Of a stretch of 57,918 nt of DNA, positions 8,073-17,686 are shown piece by piece (position 1 is the first letter of the stretch; every line of letters begins with the position of its first letter). Both the position numbers and the translations under genes were made by a program. The notes below the pieces were generated by a model, which was given only the letters and a program-made list of their open reading frames with translations, made no database searches and had not been told where the DNA came from. Source of the stretch: a bacterium (GTDB lineage Bacteria; Armatimonadota; UBA5829); assembly GCA_021372295.1 (NCBI GenBank), contig JAJFUS010000036.1:1-57918 (forward strand), read 5' to 3'.

Positions 8073-11000
8073 CTAATCGACTTTGGCGCGAAACGTCCTT
8101 GTGCCGGTTTCCTTGGCAGCTACCGTGTCTATGACCCAGGTGACGGTTTCGGTCTGCGAGTCCCAGGTTCCGCCGGACTGTTCGGCGCTGCCTGAAACGT
8201 ATTCCATCAGAGCGGGAACGCGAGCGGAGATGGAAACATTCCTGGCATCGGTTGCGCCACCATTTGTGTATTCCACAGTCACCGTCACAGTCTGACCCGG
8301 AATTACATCCGACGACGGAACAAGTATTCGAAGATCGATAGTTGCTGGCTTAGGATATATCTTGCAGGCGGTATCAGACTGCAGGTTCGATACGGTTAGA
8401 GCAATGCTGCCGTCTGTGGACGAAATGTCCTGGGTCTGGGTTATCTGGCCTGTCGAGGTGTTCCACCATTCGACTCTGTAATCCCCGGCGGCAAAACCCG
8501 ATACGGTGACCTTACCTGAAACCGCCGACGGCAAAGCGGGCAGCGAGGAAGAATCGTACGTCCCCGAGTCTTCCCACCAAGCGGTATCGGTGATTGCGTG
8601 GTTCTTATTGCTTGCCTGCAATGATTTATATATATGAACCGGGCTGCCATAACCACATGTGGAGCCTGATGCGTAAGTGGCTGCAGCGTCCCATGTCTGG
8701 GGAACATAATTGTGATCGACCACGGCTTTCCACGTATACGGGGCGTTGTCTATCCAGAGATGGGCGTAATTGTTTGTCAGGTCTTTCTGGCCGAGCACGC
8801 GAATTGCGGAATTTGTGACCTCTGCTTCGGCGTCCACGTATTTGCCGTTTGATAACGGAATATCGGACATGAATGCCTGGTAGGCTTTGCCATAAGTGTA
8901 GTCTCGCGACATTGGAAGTGTCGGCCACCAGTAAATTTCCGTCAGGCCACCGGGGTCGATATTCGCCCAAATCCATTTTCGCCACCAGACACCTTCGGTG
9001 TCATCGATAAGAAGCTGATCCTCGCCGGGTTGGGAAGATGTTCCCTTATAAAGAAAGCCTTTGTAGGTGTCGGTGAAGCGCTGCATATAGCATAGGGCGA
9101 CTTCACCGCGGATGACAGGCTTGTTGAGTTGATAGCTGCGGGCCAGTCTGGAGTAGGCGCAGTGTCCGGCGACCACGTCATAGCTCTCGTATTGCCAGTT
9201 TTCAAAGCCGCCGTTGTAGTTGAGGACTATGTTTGAAGCAAGATCTTCTATTACAAAATCATCCAGCCACAGATAGCCTGTGGATTCGGCGTTTGTTGCC
9301 CTATAGTAAGGAGTTACTAACAGTATCTCCGGCAGCAGCCCTTTTGCGCCGGATGGCGATGTGGTGGGCACTGTAAACGTATATTCGATTTTTTGCCAGT
9401 CGTAAGTACCTCCCCAGGGGGCGTCCATGCTGCCTGTGCCGGAGGGGTATCCGGCAAAATCGCCGCCGCCTTGGGAATATTGCAATGCGATGCCGCCCGG
9501 ATGCACCCAGGACAAACCGTAAGTATTGATGTTTTGCCCTTTTACCCACATGGAAAGACGCAGCGTGTGTCCTGGCGGGGCAGCGACTGTGAAGAAAGCA
9601 TTTCCGCCGGTGACAAGATGATTGTTGATGTCTGAGCTTGCTACGGCGGGCACGGTTATCTTAAGCGAGTTGCTTCCGCTGTGGGAAACTGTTGAGTCAA
9701 TCTCGAAGTTGTCGCCAAGGCTGGTGCTGTAATTTGCGATTGTCCAGTTTCCGTCCCAGCCGGGCCAAAGCCGGTTTCCGCCGCTTGCTACCCTTCGTCC
9801 CAGGTACATGTGAATGTCTGCAATGCCAACGTTATCTTGATTCCACATTAGGGGTGGGAATGAATGCCAGTTCGACGAAGTAACCAGATGTTTGTTGGGG
9901 TCATTTTCGTTGAAATACGCCCCGCAGCTTTCTATTGCGTCGTAGTGATTGCCATTGAATGGGTCACCTTCGTTGAAAAGCTCTATGCTGTGCAGCGCTG
10001 TGGAATAGCTGTACCTGGCTATGAGATATCGCCAATAATACTGCTGATACGTCCTGCATGCATGGGTGGAATCGGCATAAACATTATCATTTGTGGATGC
10101 CCCCCAGGTTCCGTCCGCCTGGATTTTGCTGAAGAAGGAATCGCCCTTTTCTTCGATAACCGCCGTTACATATATGCCGTTTTGCCGGGCGCATTCCAAT
10201 TGTTTGTCTATAGCCCAGGCTATCTTCTGCGAATAATTCGTGTGCGACTGCAGGTCTGGTCTTGGGAGCAACTCGGGGCCCATAGAGCCGTCGTTTAGAT
10301 ACTCTTTCAATGACCAATCCGAAAGGTACGAAGTCCCTGAAGTCACGTTTGTCTCGGCTACATATACTCTCAAGTAATTCCGAGTGCTGTCGGAGGTGAT
10401 GTCCAGAGACAACTCTTGCCAGTCGTTATCGCCTGTCAGTCTTGCCGAGCGAACAAGGGACGGATGCTCGCCTATGAACAGTCCATAATCGCCATCTCCG
10501 GTCACGCCTACAGTCTTGACGGTGCAGCTGAAACGATATCGCGTATTGTGTTTTATGCTGGTGATGGTTGTATTGATCCCGAGCCAAACGGATGTCCATG
10601 AACTGCCGAGGTTAGGAACTTTGCTGGAGACTATTCTTCCGGGTCGCACGTAGTCGGTTGTGTAATTGAGATTGCCGATTACCTGGTCTCCACCCTGGCC
10701 TCCGGCTCCGAACAGGGCAAGAGAAGGATTGCTGCTCTGCCACCACGACCTGGTGAGGTTAACGCCCATGTTTGAGATTGTGTCGAAATCATCGTTTTCG
10801 ATCTCGGCAAACCCGATCATCGGAAGATATTTGCCGTCACTGAGTTCAAAATAGCGGCCGTCGGAAGGGCTTATCCTCACGAACCCGTGCTCACTCGATT
10901 GGACGCAGGTGAAAGAGTACTCGGAGCTGGTGGTTGTGCCGCCGGCATCCGTTATGCGGATTTTGTATTTCCAGTCGCCTGTTGCCGTGGGAGCAAACCT

Positions 11001-11384
11001 GATCTTCCAGGCAGGATCTCCATCAGGGTATATCCATTCCGACCCATCGGATGCCGTCATGCTGGAGTCCGTGTAATAGCTTTGGCAATAGAACGCGGGC
11101 TGCACGAATGTCGTTTTCCAGTTGTCGTTGGAAAACAGGCCGTCCACCGTCACTCCGACACCAGCGGGAATGGCGTCGGGATGGCTATCGGTATTGGCGG
11201 CGGGGCTGGGATCGTACGGCCAGTAAAAGACGCTTGCGACAGTGCTCACATCGAAAGTGACCTCGTACTTTTCATAGAGGCCGCATGAGTTCGACGCAGT
11301 CACTGACGAAATTGATGGAGCGGCATAAACCTGCGCGCACCACAACAAGATAACTGCCACCCATATAGATAAGCTTCTGAGCAT
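8073..11384 (-). CDS. Large secreted glycoside-hydrolase-like protein (DUF5060, carbohydrate-binding-like modules, DUF11)
   Basis: 1103 residues with a Sec signal peptide ending near VYAAPS. Residues about 30-150 resemble the DUF5060 beta-sandwich that precedes (beta/alpha)8 hydrolases. The barrel appears to be split: one part around 165-250 (FVRISPSDGRYF), another around 365-530 with SIELFNEGD, whose Asn471-Glu472 matches the Asn-Glu acid/base pair of clan GH-A. Stretches at about 250-360 and 540-720 look like inserted jelly-roll carbohydrate-binding modules. The C-terminal 90 residues look like a DUF11 repeat domain. A plausible role is trimming or releasing the polymer made by this locus. 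ATG at 11384 has GGCGG upstream; longer N-termini overlap the neighbour. Confidence 0.78.
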   Translation of the reverse strand: MLRSLSIWVAVILLWCAQVYAAPSISSVTASNSCGLYEKYEVTFDVSTVASVFYWPYDPSPAANTDSHPDAIPAGVGVTVDGLFSNDNWKTTFVQPAFYCQSYYTDSSMTASDGSEWIYPDGDPAWKIRFAPTATGDWKYKIRITDAGGTTTSSEYSFTCVQSSEHGFVRISPSDGRYFELSDGKYLPMIGFAEIENDDFDTISNMGVNLTRSWWQSSNPSLALFGAGGQGGDQVIGNLNYTTDYVRPGRIVSSKVPNLGSSWTSVWLGINTTITSIKHNTRYRFSCTVKTVGVTGDGDYGLFIGEHPSLVRSARLTGDNDWQELSLDITSDSTRNYLRVYVAETNVTSGTSYLSDWSLKEYLNDGSMGPELLPRPDLQSHTNYSQKIAWAIDKQLECARQNGIYVTAVIEEKGDSFFSKIQADGTWGASTNDNVYADSTHACRTYQQYYWRYLIARYSYSTALHSIELFNEGDPFNGNHYDAIESCGAYFNENDPNKHLVTSSNWHSFPPLMWNQDNVGIADIHMYLGRRVASGGNRLWPGWDGNWTIANYSTSLGDNFEIDSTVSHSGSNSLKITVPAVASSDINNHLVTGGNAFFTVAAPPGHTLRLSMWVKGQNINTYGLSWVHPGGIALQYSQGGGDFAGYPSGTGSMDAPWGGTYDWQKIEYTFTVPTTSPSGAKGLLPEILLVTPYYRATNAESTGYLWLDDFVIEDLASNIVLNYNGGFENWQYESYDVVAGHCAYSRLARSYQLNKPVIRGEVALCYMQRFTDTYKGFLYKGTSSQPGEDQLLIDDTEGVWWRKWIWANIDPGGLTEIYWWPTLPMSRDYTYGKAYQAFMSDIPLSNGKYVDAEAEVTNSAIRVLGQKDLTNNYAHLWIDNAPYTWKAVVDHNYVPQTWDAAATYASGSTCGYGSPVHIYKSLQASNKNHAITDTAWWEDSGTYDSSSLPALPSAVSGKVTVSGFAAGDYRVEWWNTSTGQITQTQDISSTDGSIALTVSNLQSDTACKIYPKPATIDLRILVPSSDVIPGQTVTVTVEYTNGGATDARNVSISARVPALMEYVSGSAEQSGGTWDSQTETVTWVIDTVAAKETGTRTFRAKVD

Positions 11385-11386
11385 TG

Positions 11387-12349
11387 TTATTTCCGCCTTT
11401 CGATGCAAACCCTGTTTTCGACCACAAAGCGCGGCACGCTGCAAAATAACCGGGCATACCCCGCAAGCATTCTCTTTGCGTAATGTCGATCTTCTCTTCC
11501 CAGTATCAACCTTGCGAGCCAGAGCGTTAATCTGACTCCCGCGGCAAGAAGCATTACAGCCTTGATGGTTATGCGCGCCGCGACATTGCACGAGCCGCTG
11601 CGCATAAGGAATTGATACATGCTGCGCTGAAGCTGCACGTTTGCCCAGTCCGCGGCTTTGCGGCTGCTTTGCTGGCCATAGTGCACCACTCGCGCTCCAG
11701 GCATGTGATAGATGGCCAAACCCTTGTCGGCAAGCCTGAAGAATAAGTCTGTTTCCTCAAGATATAGGAAGTACGACTCGTCGAATCCGCCCAATTCTTC
11801 AAGCTGCGAGCGACGCATCATAAAGCATGCGCCCAGAAGGTGTGCCACAGGAAAAGCTTGATTGACTGCCTGAAGCGCGCCCGTCTCAAGTCTGTTGAGC
11901 TTGTTTAAATAGAGCGCTTGTTTGAGCAGCCATCGCGTATCGGGAAAACGCATCCAGAAACACTCTTGATTTGAGCCGTCTTCGTTCAGCAGCTTGCATC
12001 CTACCGCTCCCGCATCCGGCCGGTTTGCCAGGAAATCTCTCATTTGCCTGATGGCATCGTCGAGAACGACTGTGTCGGGGTTTAAGAGCAGCACGTAGTC
12101 ACCGCTTGCCGACCTTAGTCCAAGGTTATTTCCTGCTGCGAATCCCAGATTCCTCTCGCTGGCTATAATATTCACCTTAGGGAAACGTTCGGAAATGGCT
12201 GCGACTGAGCCGTCGGATGAGTTATTGTCGACGACCACTATTTCAATGGCCAGGTCTTGCACATTGGCCAGAATGGACGAAATGCAGTCGAGTACGAGGT
12301 CGCGGGTGTTCCAGTTGACTATGACCACGCTGACATCCGTCTGCTGCAT
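11387..12349 (-). CDS. GT2-family glycosyltransferase (rhamnosyltransferase-like)
   Basis: A 320-residue inverting GT-A glycosyltransferase. Motifs include VVIVNWNTRD at the N-terminus, VDNNSSDGS, the DxD-type LLNPDTVV and the acceptor-side LEETDLFFRLADKG. It resembles rhamnosyltransferases of O-antigen loci, but the sugar is not readable. A hydrophobic or amphipathic C-terminus (about 255-300) may attach it to the membrane. The ATG at 12349 shares its A with the preceding TAA (TAATG), which settles the start; an extended frame of 11 residues upstream is discarded. Its stop is 3 bp before the start of the secreted hydrolase-like gene. Confidence 0.87.
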   Translation of the reverse strand: MQQTDVSVVIVNWNTRDLVLDCISSILANVQDLAIEIVVVDNNSSDGSVAAISERFPKVNIIASERNLGFAAGNNLGLRSASGDYVLLLNPDTVVLDDAIRQMRDFLANRPDAGAVGCKLLNEDGSNQECFWMRFPDTRWLLKQALYLNKLNRLETGALQAVNQAFPVAHLLGACFMMRRSQLEELGGFDESYFLYLEETDLFFRLADKGLAIYHMPGARVVHYGQQSSRKAADWANVQLQRSMYQFLMRSGSCNVAARITIKAVMLLAAGVRLTLWLARLILGREDRHYAKRMLAGYARLFCSVPRFVVENRVCIERRK

Positions 12350-13245
12350 TACCTGCTCTCCCCGCGTGTGATTGCTGCCCAAAGCTTAGGACTCAAAAGC
12401 GCCGGTAAACAAACCCGAAACGCGCCGACAATGCGATTCAGCCCCAGCATAATTCCACCTCGTCGAATGTGACGGACTGCCGAGCCGATGTATTTGCGGG
12501 CAATCTGGCCTCGAAGCGAACTGCTGCCGTGCTTGCGCAGGCTGGCGGTCAACTGTTTGGAGCAATCCGGTCGTGACAACGCTTTCTCAACTTTCATCTG
12601 CCAGCATCGAGATGTGGCAGACCAGTCACCGCCTGACCCCTCGATCCCGCGCCGGATCTGCGCCACCTCGTATTCGCAATACGCAAACTCGCCCAGACAC
12701 GACAATCGAAGCATTAGGTCCTGATCTTCGCTGACGGAAAAGGCCGGATCCCATCCGCCAGATTCAAAGAATGCTTTCCGGCTTATCAGCGATGCCTGAT
12801 GAGGTATTCCGCCACCAGCTAATGCGAGCGCAAATATGTGCCCGCAGACTGATGGTCTTACTGTTTCTTCAAGTTTATCGGATCGATCCATCACTCGGTA
12901 CGCTCCGTACGTCCACACGGAGTCCGCGTTCCCGGCGGTCGTAATAAGTGCGCTGTATGCGCCCGGCAGAAGCATATCGTCATCGTCAAGAAAATGCAGG
13001 TACTGCCCGCGCGACATTGAAGCGCCGGCGTTACGGGCAAAACATCGTTCCGCACGATGCGTATGCAACAGTTTTACTCTGGAATCTGCCTGCCAGGCTG
13101 AGGAAGAAAGCTTTTCATCGGCGTCATTTACTACAATCACCTCTAAAGACCAATTGTCCGGCATTTCCTGATTAAGCAGGCTGTTTACCGCTCTTTCCAG
13201 AAGATCTTCGCGCTTATAAGTTGGTATGACGGCTGAGATCAGCAT
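12349..13245 (-). CDS. GT2-family glycosyltransferase
   Basis: A 298-residue GT-A glycosyltransferase. It starts MLISAVIPTYKRED and has VIVVNDAD, the DxD-like HFLDDDDMLLPGAY and SEDQDLMLRLSCLG, where the ED supplies the likely general base. A GGAGG ribosome-binding site sits 8 bp before the ATG, the clearest in this stretch. The 3' end overlaps the next glycosyltransferase as TAATG. The C-terminal 80 residues are basic and may contact the membrane or the lipid-linked acceptor. Substrate unknown. Confidence 0.87.
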   Translation of the reverse strand: MLISAVIPTYKREDLLERAVNSLLNQEMPDNWSLEVIVVNDADEKLSSSAWQADSRVKLLHTHRAERCFARNAGASMSRGQYLHFLDDDDMLLPGAYSALITTAGNADSVWTYGAYRVMDRSDKLEETVRPSVCGHIFALALAGGGIPHQASLISRKAFFESGGWDPAFSVSEDQDLMLRLSCLGEFAYCEYEVAQIRRGIEGSGGDWSATSRCWQMKVEKALSRPDCSKQLTASLRKHGSSSLRGQIARKYIGSAVRHIRRGGIMLGLNRIVGAFRVCLPALLSPKLWAAITRGESR

Positions 13246-13265
13246 TCAACAGTCCTCCAAGGCGA

Positions 13266-14099
13266 TTAACGCAATCTGCGGATCGTACCTGCGACCCGCG
13301 ATTTTAGACTCAGAGCAAGCCCGAGCATTATGCTTGCCGATTTAGTGGAATGTTTCGCAAAGTACGCCGCTTTGCTTGCTCGCAGGTATCCGGCAGCCAA
13401 ACCGGCGGTCTTCGCGCTGCTTTTGCCGCCGAGGTGAACGATTTCAGCAGTCGGATCAACCCATATTTCCCATCCGCCCGCTGCTGTGCGCGCGCACCAG
13501 TCCATTTCCTCGCAATACATAAAGAAAGACTCGTCCATAGCGCCGACGGCTTCAATTACACTGCGGCGCAGCATCATGCAGCACCCGCCGATCCAGCCGG
13601 TTTTGAACGGCCCGAGAGATTTGACCTCCTCCGCGTTTTTAGGCGTGGAAGCGCAGCCGTCGATGTGCCTGTTCAACATGCCGCAAACCTCGCTCAAGAG
13701 GGTGGGAAACCTTGCCCATGAATATTGCAGGGTATTGTCGGCGTTCAAAACGAGAGGTCCTACAATTCCGATATTTGGTTGTTCGTCCAGGAAACGGACC
13801 AGTTCCGGCAAGGCTCCATCCATGCAGATTGTGTCTGAGTTCAGGAGCAGGAAATGCCGGCCTGAGCAGAGTTCGTAAGCTTGGTTGTTCGCCTTTGCGA
13901 ACCCGGTATTGTCGTTGTTCTCGATCAGTATTACTTGAGGAAACTCGGCTCTGACCATCGCGGTGCTGCCATCTGAAGAAGCGTTGTCGACGACTATGAT
14001 CTCGTAGTCGATATCCCTTGTTGTCTCCACAATCGACTTCAGACATGCGCGAAGGATGTCGCATGTGTTCCAGCTCACTATGGATATGGACAGATCCAT
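13266..14099 (-). CDS. GT2-family glycosyltransferase
   Basis: A 277-residue inverting GT-A enzyme with SISIVSWNTCDIL, VDNASSDGS, LLNSDTIC and CEEMDWCARTAAGG, in the order usual for the GT2 rhamnosyltransferase-like group. The IGGCCMMLRRSVIEAVG stretch matches the acceptor loop of such proteins. The ATG at 14099 overlaps the O-antigen-ligase stop as TAATG, so the longer open frame that runs into that gene is rejected. It is about 20 bp upstream of the next GT2 gene. The two are similar in organisation but not close duplicates. Confidence 0.87.
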   Translation of the reverse strand: MDLSISIVSWNTCDILRACLKSIVETTRDIDYEIIVVDNASSDGSTAMVRAEFPQVILIENNDNTGFAKANNQAYELCSGRHFLLLNSDTICMDGALPELVRFLDEQPNIGIVGPLVLNADNTLQYSWARFPTLLSEVCGMLNRHIDGCASTPKNAEEVKSLGPFKTGWIGGCCMMLRRSVIEAVGAMDESFFMYCEEMDWCARTAAGGWEIWVDPTAEIVHLGGKSSAKTAGLAAGYLRASKAAYFAKHSTKSASIMLGLALSLKSRVAGTIRRLR

Positions 14100-15499
14100 T
14101 ATTCGGCCACCTTGCTTATGCGAACGTAGGCGATGGCCAGTCCCCATATCAGCCACGAATACACCGTGGTGGAGAATGTGGTCAGCCCGCCGTTGTGGTA
14201 TGTCGGGATTATATAGTCGCCGATAAACGCCGCGGCGGATATCCCGGCCATCTGCCCTAGGATAGCGAGAAGGAATCTGTCGTTTTTGCGGCGATATTCA
14301 CGCAGAACCCATGTGAACCCTGAACCAAGAATCATTATAAGAAGAATGAAGCCGGGAATGCCCATCTCGGCTAGGTGCTGTGAGTAAGTGCCGTGAGCCG
14401 ACGTAAAGACCATGCTTCCCCACTTTTGGCTGTAATAGAACGAATTGTAAGTGCGATAGTTGCCCAAACCCACTCCCAGAGGGAATGTGGTGGCGTATTT
14501 CCATGCATCGGCCATGAGGGCGAAGCGGTTGTAATCGCCTTCTTCCTGGGAACCTATTACCACGTTCTTATGGATGAACGGCCATGCGGTGAAAGTCACA
14601 ATAAGGATCACCATAAGCAGTAGAACAAAAAATCGCCGGCTGTGAAGAGCCGTGATCGTGCCCAGACAGACGAATAAACAAAACCATCCCGACACCCAGG
14701 ATACCGATCGATAAAAGATTGTGAAAATCGCCAGCATTACGCCTAGGATCGCAATAACCTTGTGCCATCGAGAAGCGCCGCTTTGCATTGCGGTCGCCCA
14801 CATATATCCCACAGGAAAAACGGCCACCAACGGCCACCATGGCGCACATATCGGAATAGGACCGCCGATCGAGGCGTTGAGCATATTGTATAGTCCGGGC
14901 ACCATCATCGCGATCGTTATATAACGCAGCCATTTCCGGCTGCTGACTGACGTGGCAACCATAACCAACGCTCCGGCGCTCAAAAAGCGCAGGACAAGCT
15001 CGACGATGTTTACCATCGGATGCTGATATATTCGGTTGACATGCGGATCCCAGAACAGATATGAGTTCACGACATTTAGCAATGAGTAAGCCAGGTATAT
15101 TGCTATGGGAATATAATAACCGGAGGATATCCTCTGCTTGGGCAAAGCGCCCAGCAGATATCTGCCCAGCCAGACCACCAGAAGGAAGCAGAGCATTATC
15201 TCGCTTATATAGACGCCTTTGCCTGCGCCCGACCCGCCCATTGCGAGATCGGGAGTGCGTCCCCACGGTACAAAAGCGACGATTACATATATGACAAGAG
15301 CCGCCTCGAATTGCCATGCGACAATAGCCACAAGCAGCGCAGCGCCGACTACTGCCGCGACGTAATAAAGGTTTGCCGCTACAGCGAAAACACCCAGCAA
15401 TATTCCTGCAACTACGACGATTGTCGTGTTGCGAGTCACCAGAGCGATTCGCTCCGGCGTCCATTTTCCCGGCTCAGTCAGGTTTTGATTGTCTAACAT
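14099..15499 (-). CDS. O-antigen ligase/polymerase family membrane protein (Wzy/WaaL-like)
   Basis: A 466-residue polytopic membrane protein with about eleven to twelve hydrophobic helices. The large extracytoplasmic loop has GVGLGNYRTYNSF and SAHGTYSQHLAEMGIPG, the Wzy_C signature of O-antigen ligases and polymerases. Such proteins polymerise or transfer undecaprenyl-linked glycan at the outer face of the inner membrane. A Wzy-type protein together with the ABC exporter at 23648-25714 is unusual, because ABC-exported glycans are normally polymerised in the cytoplasm. Polymerase and ligase cannot be told apart from sequence. ATG at 15499; its 3' end overlaps the next GT2 gene. Confidence 0.85.
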   Translation of the reverse strand: MLDNQNLTEPGKWTPERIALVTRNTTIVVVAGILLGVFAVAANLYYVAAVVGAALLVAIVAWQFEAALVIYVIVAFVPWGRTPDLAMGGSGAGKGVYISEIMLCFLLVVWLGRYLLGALPKQRISSGYYIPIAIYLAYSLLNVVNSYLFWDPHVNRIYQHPMVNIVELVLRFLSAGALVMVATSVSSRKWLRYITIAMMVPGLYNMLNASIGGPIPICAPWWPLVAVFPVGYMWATAMQSGASRWHKVIAILGVMLAIFTIFYRSVSWVSGWFCLFVCLGTITALHSRRFFVLLLMVILIVTFTAWPFIHKNVVIGSQEEGDYNRFALMADAWKYATTFPLGVGLGNYRTYNSFYYSQKWGSMVFTSAHGTYSQHLAEMGIPGFILLIMILGSGFTWVLREYRRKNDRFLLAILGQMAGISAAAFIGDYIIPTYHNGGLTTFSTTVYSWLIWGLAIAYVRISKVAE

Positions 15500-15572
15500 G
15501 CGTATTTCACTTTCGAGATATATGAAGCGCGGCTTACTTAGTTATTATTCCAAACCAAGCGGCACGAGTCAA

Positions 15573-16775
15573 CTATATATCTGCGGTGGGGCGCGTTGAT
15601 TCCATAATATCGACAAACATGCGCCCCAAAGTCGACCACGAATACTTCTCTTCGACCAATTGTCTTGCGTTTGCCGATAGCTCCGATGCAATCGACTCAT
15701 TACTAAGCACTGAGAGGATGGCATCTGCGAAGTCGCGCGGCGAATCGGCAATAAGCAGGTGCTTGCGGTCTGCTGCTTCAATGCCTTCGGCTCCCACGTT
15801 TGTGGAAACCACGGGAACTCCGGCCGCCATCGCCTCTAATATCTTCAGACGGCTTCCTCCGCCCTGGCGCAGGGGCACAATACAGACCGAACTGGCGGCC
15901 AGGATTGTGCGGATGTCGTCAATATATCCCGTGAAGGCGACTCCCGGACAATCCGCGATTCCGCTTAGATCGACATTGTCGGTTCGACCCGTTACATGGA
16001 GCTTCACATCCGGCTCGGATTCGCGCAGGAGAGGATATATCTCGTGGGCATAGTATCGAATGGCGTCCAGGTTCGCGCCGTAGGTCATGGCGCCGTTGTA
16101 GATAAGGGCGTTGGGCGCCGGGTGACGGGTGTTGGGATTGTAGTGGTCGATGTCTACACCATTGGTCACGACCTGCACGTTTTTGAGATCGGGAGCGGCC
16201 TGCAGAAGCAATTGCCGGTCGGTTTTGGATACGGTTATGACCGTGTCGAATTTCCGGCAGATTGCGCTTTCCCAGCGGGCGAACTTCTTCCAGCCGAGAG
16301 TATATCGGAATCGTTTCAAAGGACTGCCGATATGCTCGGTGTTTCGACGCAAAACGGCGTGTTCGCAGTTGTGCTCGTCCAAGATCGACAATATATCGGG
16401 CGAATGCGGGGCATATTCGGCCATGCCCAGTGTGGATGCCACGATTACATCGGGCTTGATATCGTTTATCGTCGACTCGACGGCTGACCTGACGCATGGG
16501 TCGAACGTATCCACTGCCGAGCGCGGCCTGCTCGAAAAATATCCCAGCAAAGATTTCAATGTGCCCGGCTTGAACCATCGAGACGGATGGAGCGATACCA
16601 CTTTGCATATATCAGCCAGGTTTTCGGCCTGCGCGGGATCGGAGTCGTCCTGAAGTAGCGAAATCAGGTATACATCGTGCTTGGCGGACAGCGCTTTGAT
16701 GATGTGATACGAGCGTATTCTGGCACCGTTGTCGGGCGGATATGGAAACCATGTCGACAGAAACATGACTTTCAT
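15573..16775 (-). CDS. GT4-family glycosyltransferase (Stp1-like)
   Basis: A 400-residue GT-B glycosyltransferase. The start MKVMFLSTWFPYPPDNGARI matches the acceptor-binding loop of the exosortase-associated Stp1 group. The donor half shows NALIYNGAMTYGANLDAI, FTGYIDDIR, VPLRQGGGSRLKILEAMAAG and VPVVSTNVGAEG. The ATG at 16775 overlaps the upstream stop as ATGA, so the 22-residue upward extension is discarded. About 73 bp separate its stop from the O-antigen-ligase start, one of the larger gaps in this part of the locus. Confidence 0.88.
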   Translation of the reverse strand: MKVMFLSTWFPYPPDNGARIRSYHIIKALSAKHDVYLISLLQDDSDPAQAENLADICKVVSLHPSRWFKPGTLKSLLGYFSSRPRSAVDTFDPCVRSAVESTINDIKPDVIVASTLGMAEYAPHSPDILSILDEHNCEHAVLRRNTEHIGSPLKRFRYTLGWKKFARWESAICRKFDTVITVSKTDRQLLLQAAPDLKNVQVVTNGVDIDHYNPNTRHPAPNALIYNGAMTYGANLDAIRYYAHEIYPLLRESEPDVKLHVTGRTDNVDLSGIADCPGVAFTGYIDDIRTILAASSVCIVPLRQGGGSRLKILEAMAAGVPVVSTNVGAEGIEAADRKHLLIADSPRDFADAILSVLSNESIASELSANARQLVEEKYSWSTLGRMFVDIMESTRPTADI

Positions 16776-17686
16776 GGCAAATCCACTCCGCAGATGGCGA
16801 ATATGTCGTGGTCGGACATAACACGATGTTGGGAATCGCATGCGCGGGCGCTTGACGCCTCGTTTCTGCGGAGGTAGGCGTCGCGCCAGCCGCTGAGAAA
16901 CGCTGTGTCGCCTGTGGCAATACGTTTCGCTAGGACGATGGGCAGCCAGTGTCGATGCTCATGCAGTATATGCGAATCCTCGATATTGCGCCAGATGAAA
17001 AACAGCGAGTTTCTGGCCTTGATGCGGTCGGTGTAGTTTTTCTTTATCCGTGATATCGACGCGGAGTGCTGGTGATACACCGTGCTCGCGGGTTGATAGA
17101 GACTTTTCCACCCTCGTTTCCACGCTCGATAGCCCAGATCGACATCTTCCCAGTAAAACGGCGAATAGGTTTCGTCGAATCCACCCAGCTCTTCGAGCAT
17201 CGAGCGGCGGTATATCGCGGCGCAGCCTGTGGTGTATAGAACCGGGGTGATGTCGGTTACGCCTTGGCTTTGAGAGCCATAAAGCATTCCGTGATACCAC
17301 CGCGGCATGGCGCAGCCTTCATCACGGTAATCGTGGCTGGGCAAAAGAATACGCGGGCCAACCGAAAACACCTCAGGATCGGAGAAGAGGGGCATCAGAG
17401 CGTCCAGAAAATTCGCTTCCACAACCACATCATTGTTGAGGAGCGCGACCAGTTCGCTCGATGTGCTGCGAATCCCGTGGTTTACCGTTACAGAAAACCC
17501 AGCATTCTCGGTTCTGCGGAGAATATTTACGTGGGGAAATTGGCGTGCAATGAAATCGGGTGTGCCATCGGTTGAGGCGTCATCAACCACGGTGATACCG
17601 GCTGTATCACGCAAAGACGCCAACGACTCGCCGATAATCCCGACGCCGTTGTAATTAGGTATTATGATTGAACATCTGTCAGTCAA
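16772..17686 (-). CDS. GT2-family glycosyltransferase
   Basis: A 304-residue inverting glycosyltransferase with SIIIPNYNGVGII, VVDDASTDGTPDF, LLNNDVVVE, and YWEDVDLGYRAWKRGW as the acceptor/base motif. It starts with TTG at 17686, overlapping the preceding acetyltransferase stop by 8 bp; no better start lies nearby. The C-terminal region is rich in His and Arg and probably cytoplasmic. Substrate unknown. Coupling on both sides (TTG overlap upstream, ATGA downstream) argues for constant stoichiometry with its neighbours. Confidence 0.86.
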   Translation of the reverse strand: MTDRCSIIIPNYNGVGIIGESLASLRDTAGITVVDDASTDGTPDFIARQFPHVNILRRTENAGFSVTVNHGIRSTSSELVALLNNDVVVEANFLDALMPLFSDPEVFSVGPRILLPSHDYRDEGCAMPRWYHGMLYGSQSQGVTDITPVLYTTGCAAIYRRSMLEELGGFDETYSPFYWEDVDLGYRAWKRGWKSLYQPASTVYHQHSASISRIKKNYTDRIKARNSLFFIWRNIEDSHILHEHRHWLPIVLAKRIATGDTAFLSGWRDAYLRRNEASSARACDSQHRVMSDHDIFAICGVDLP

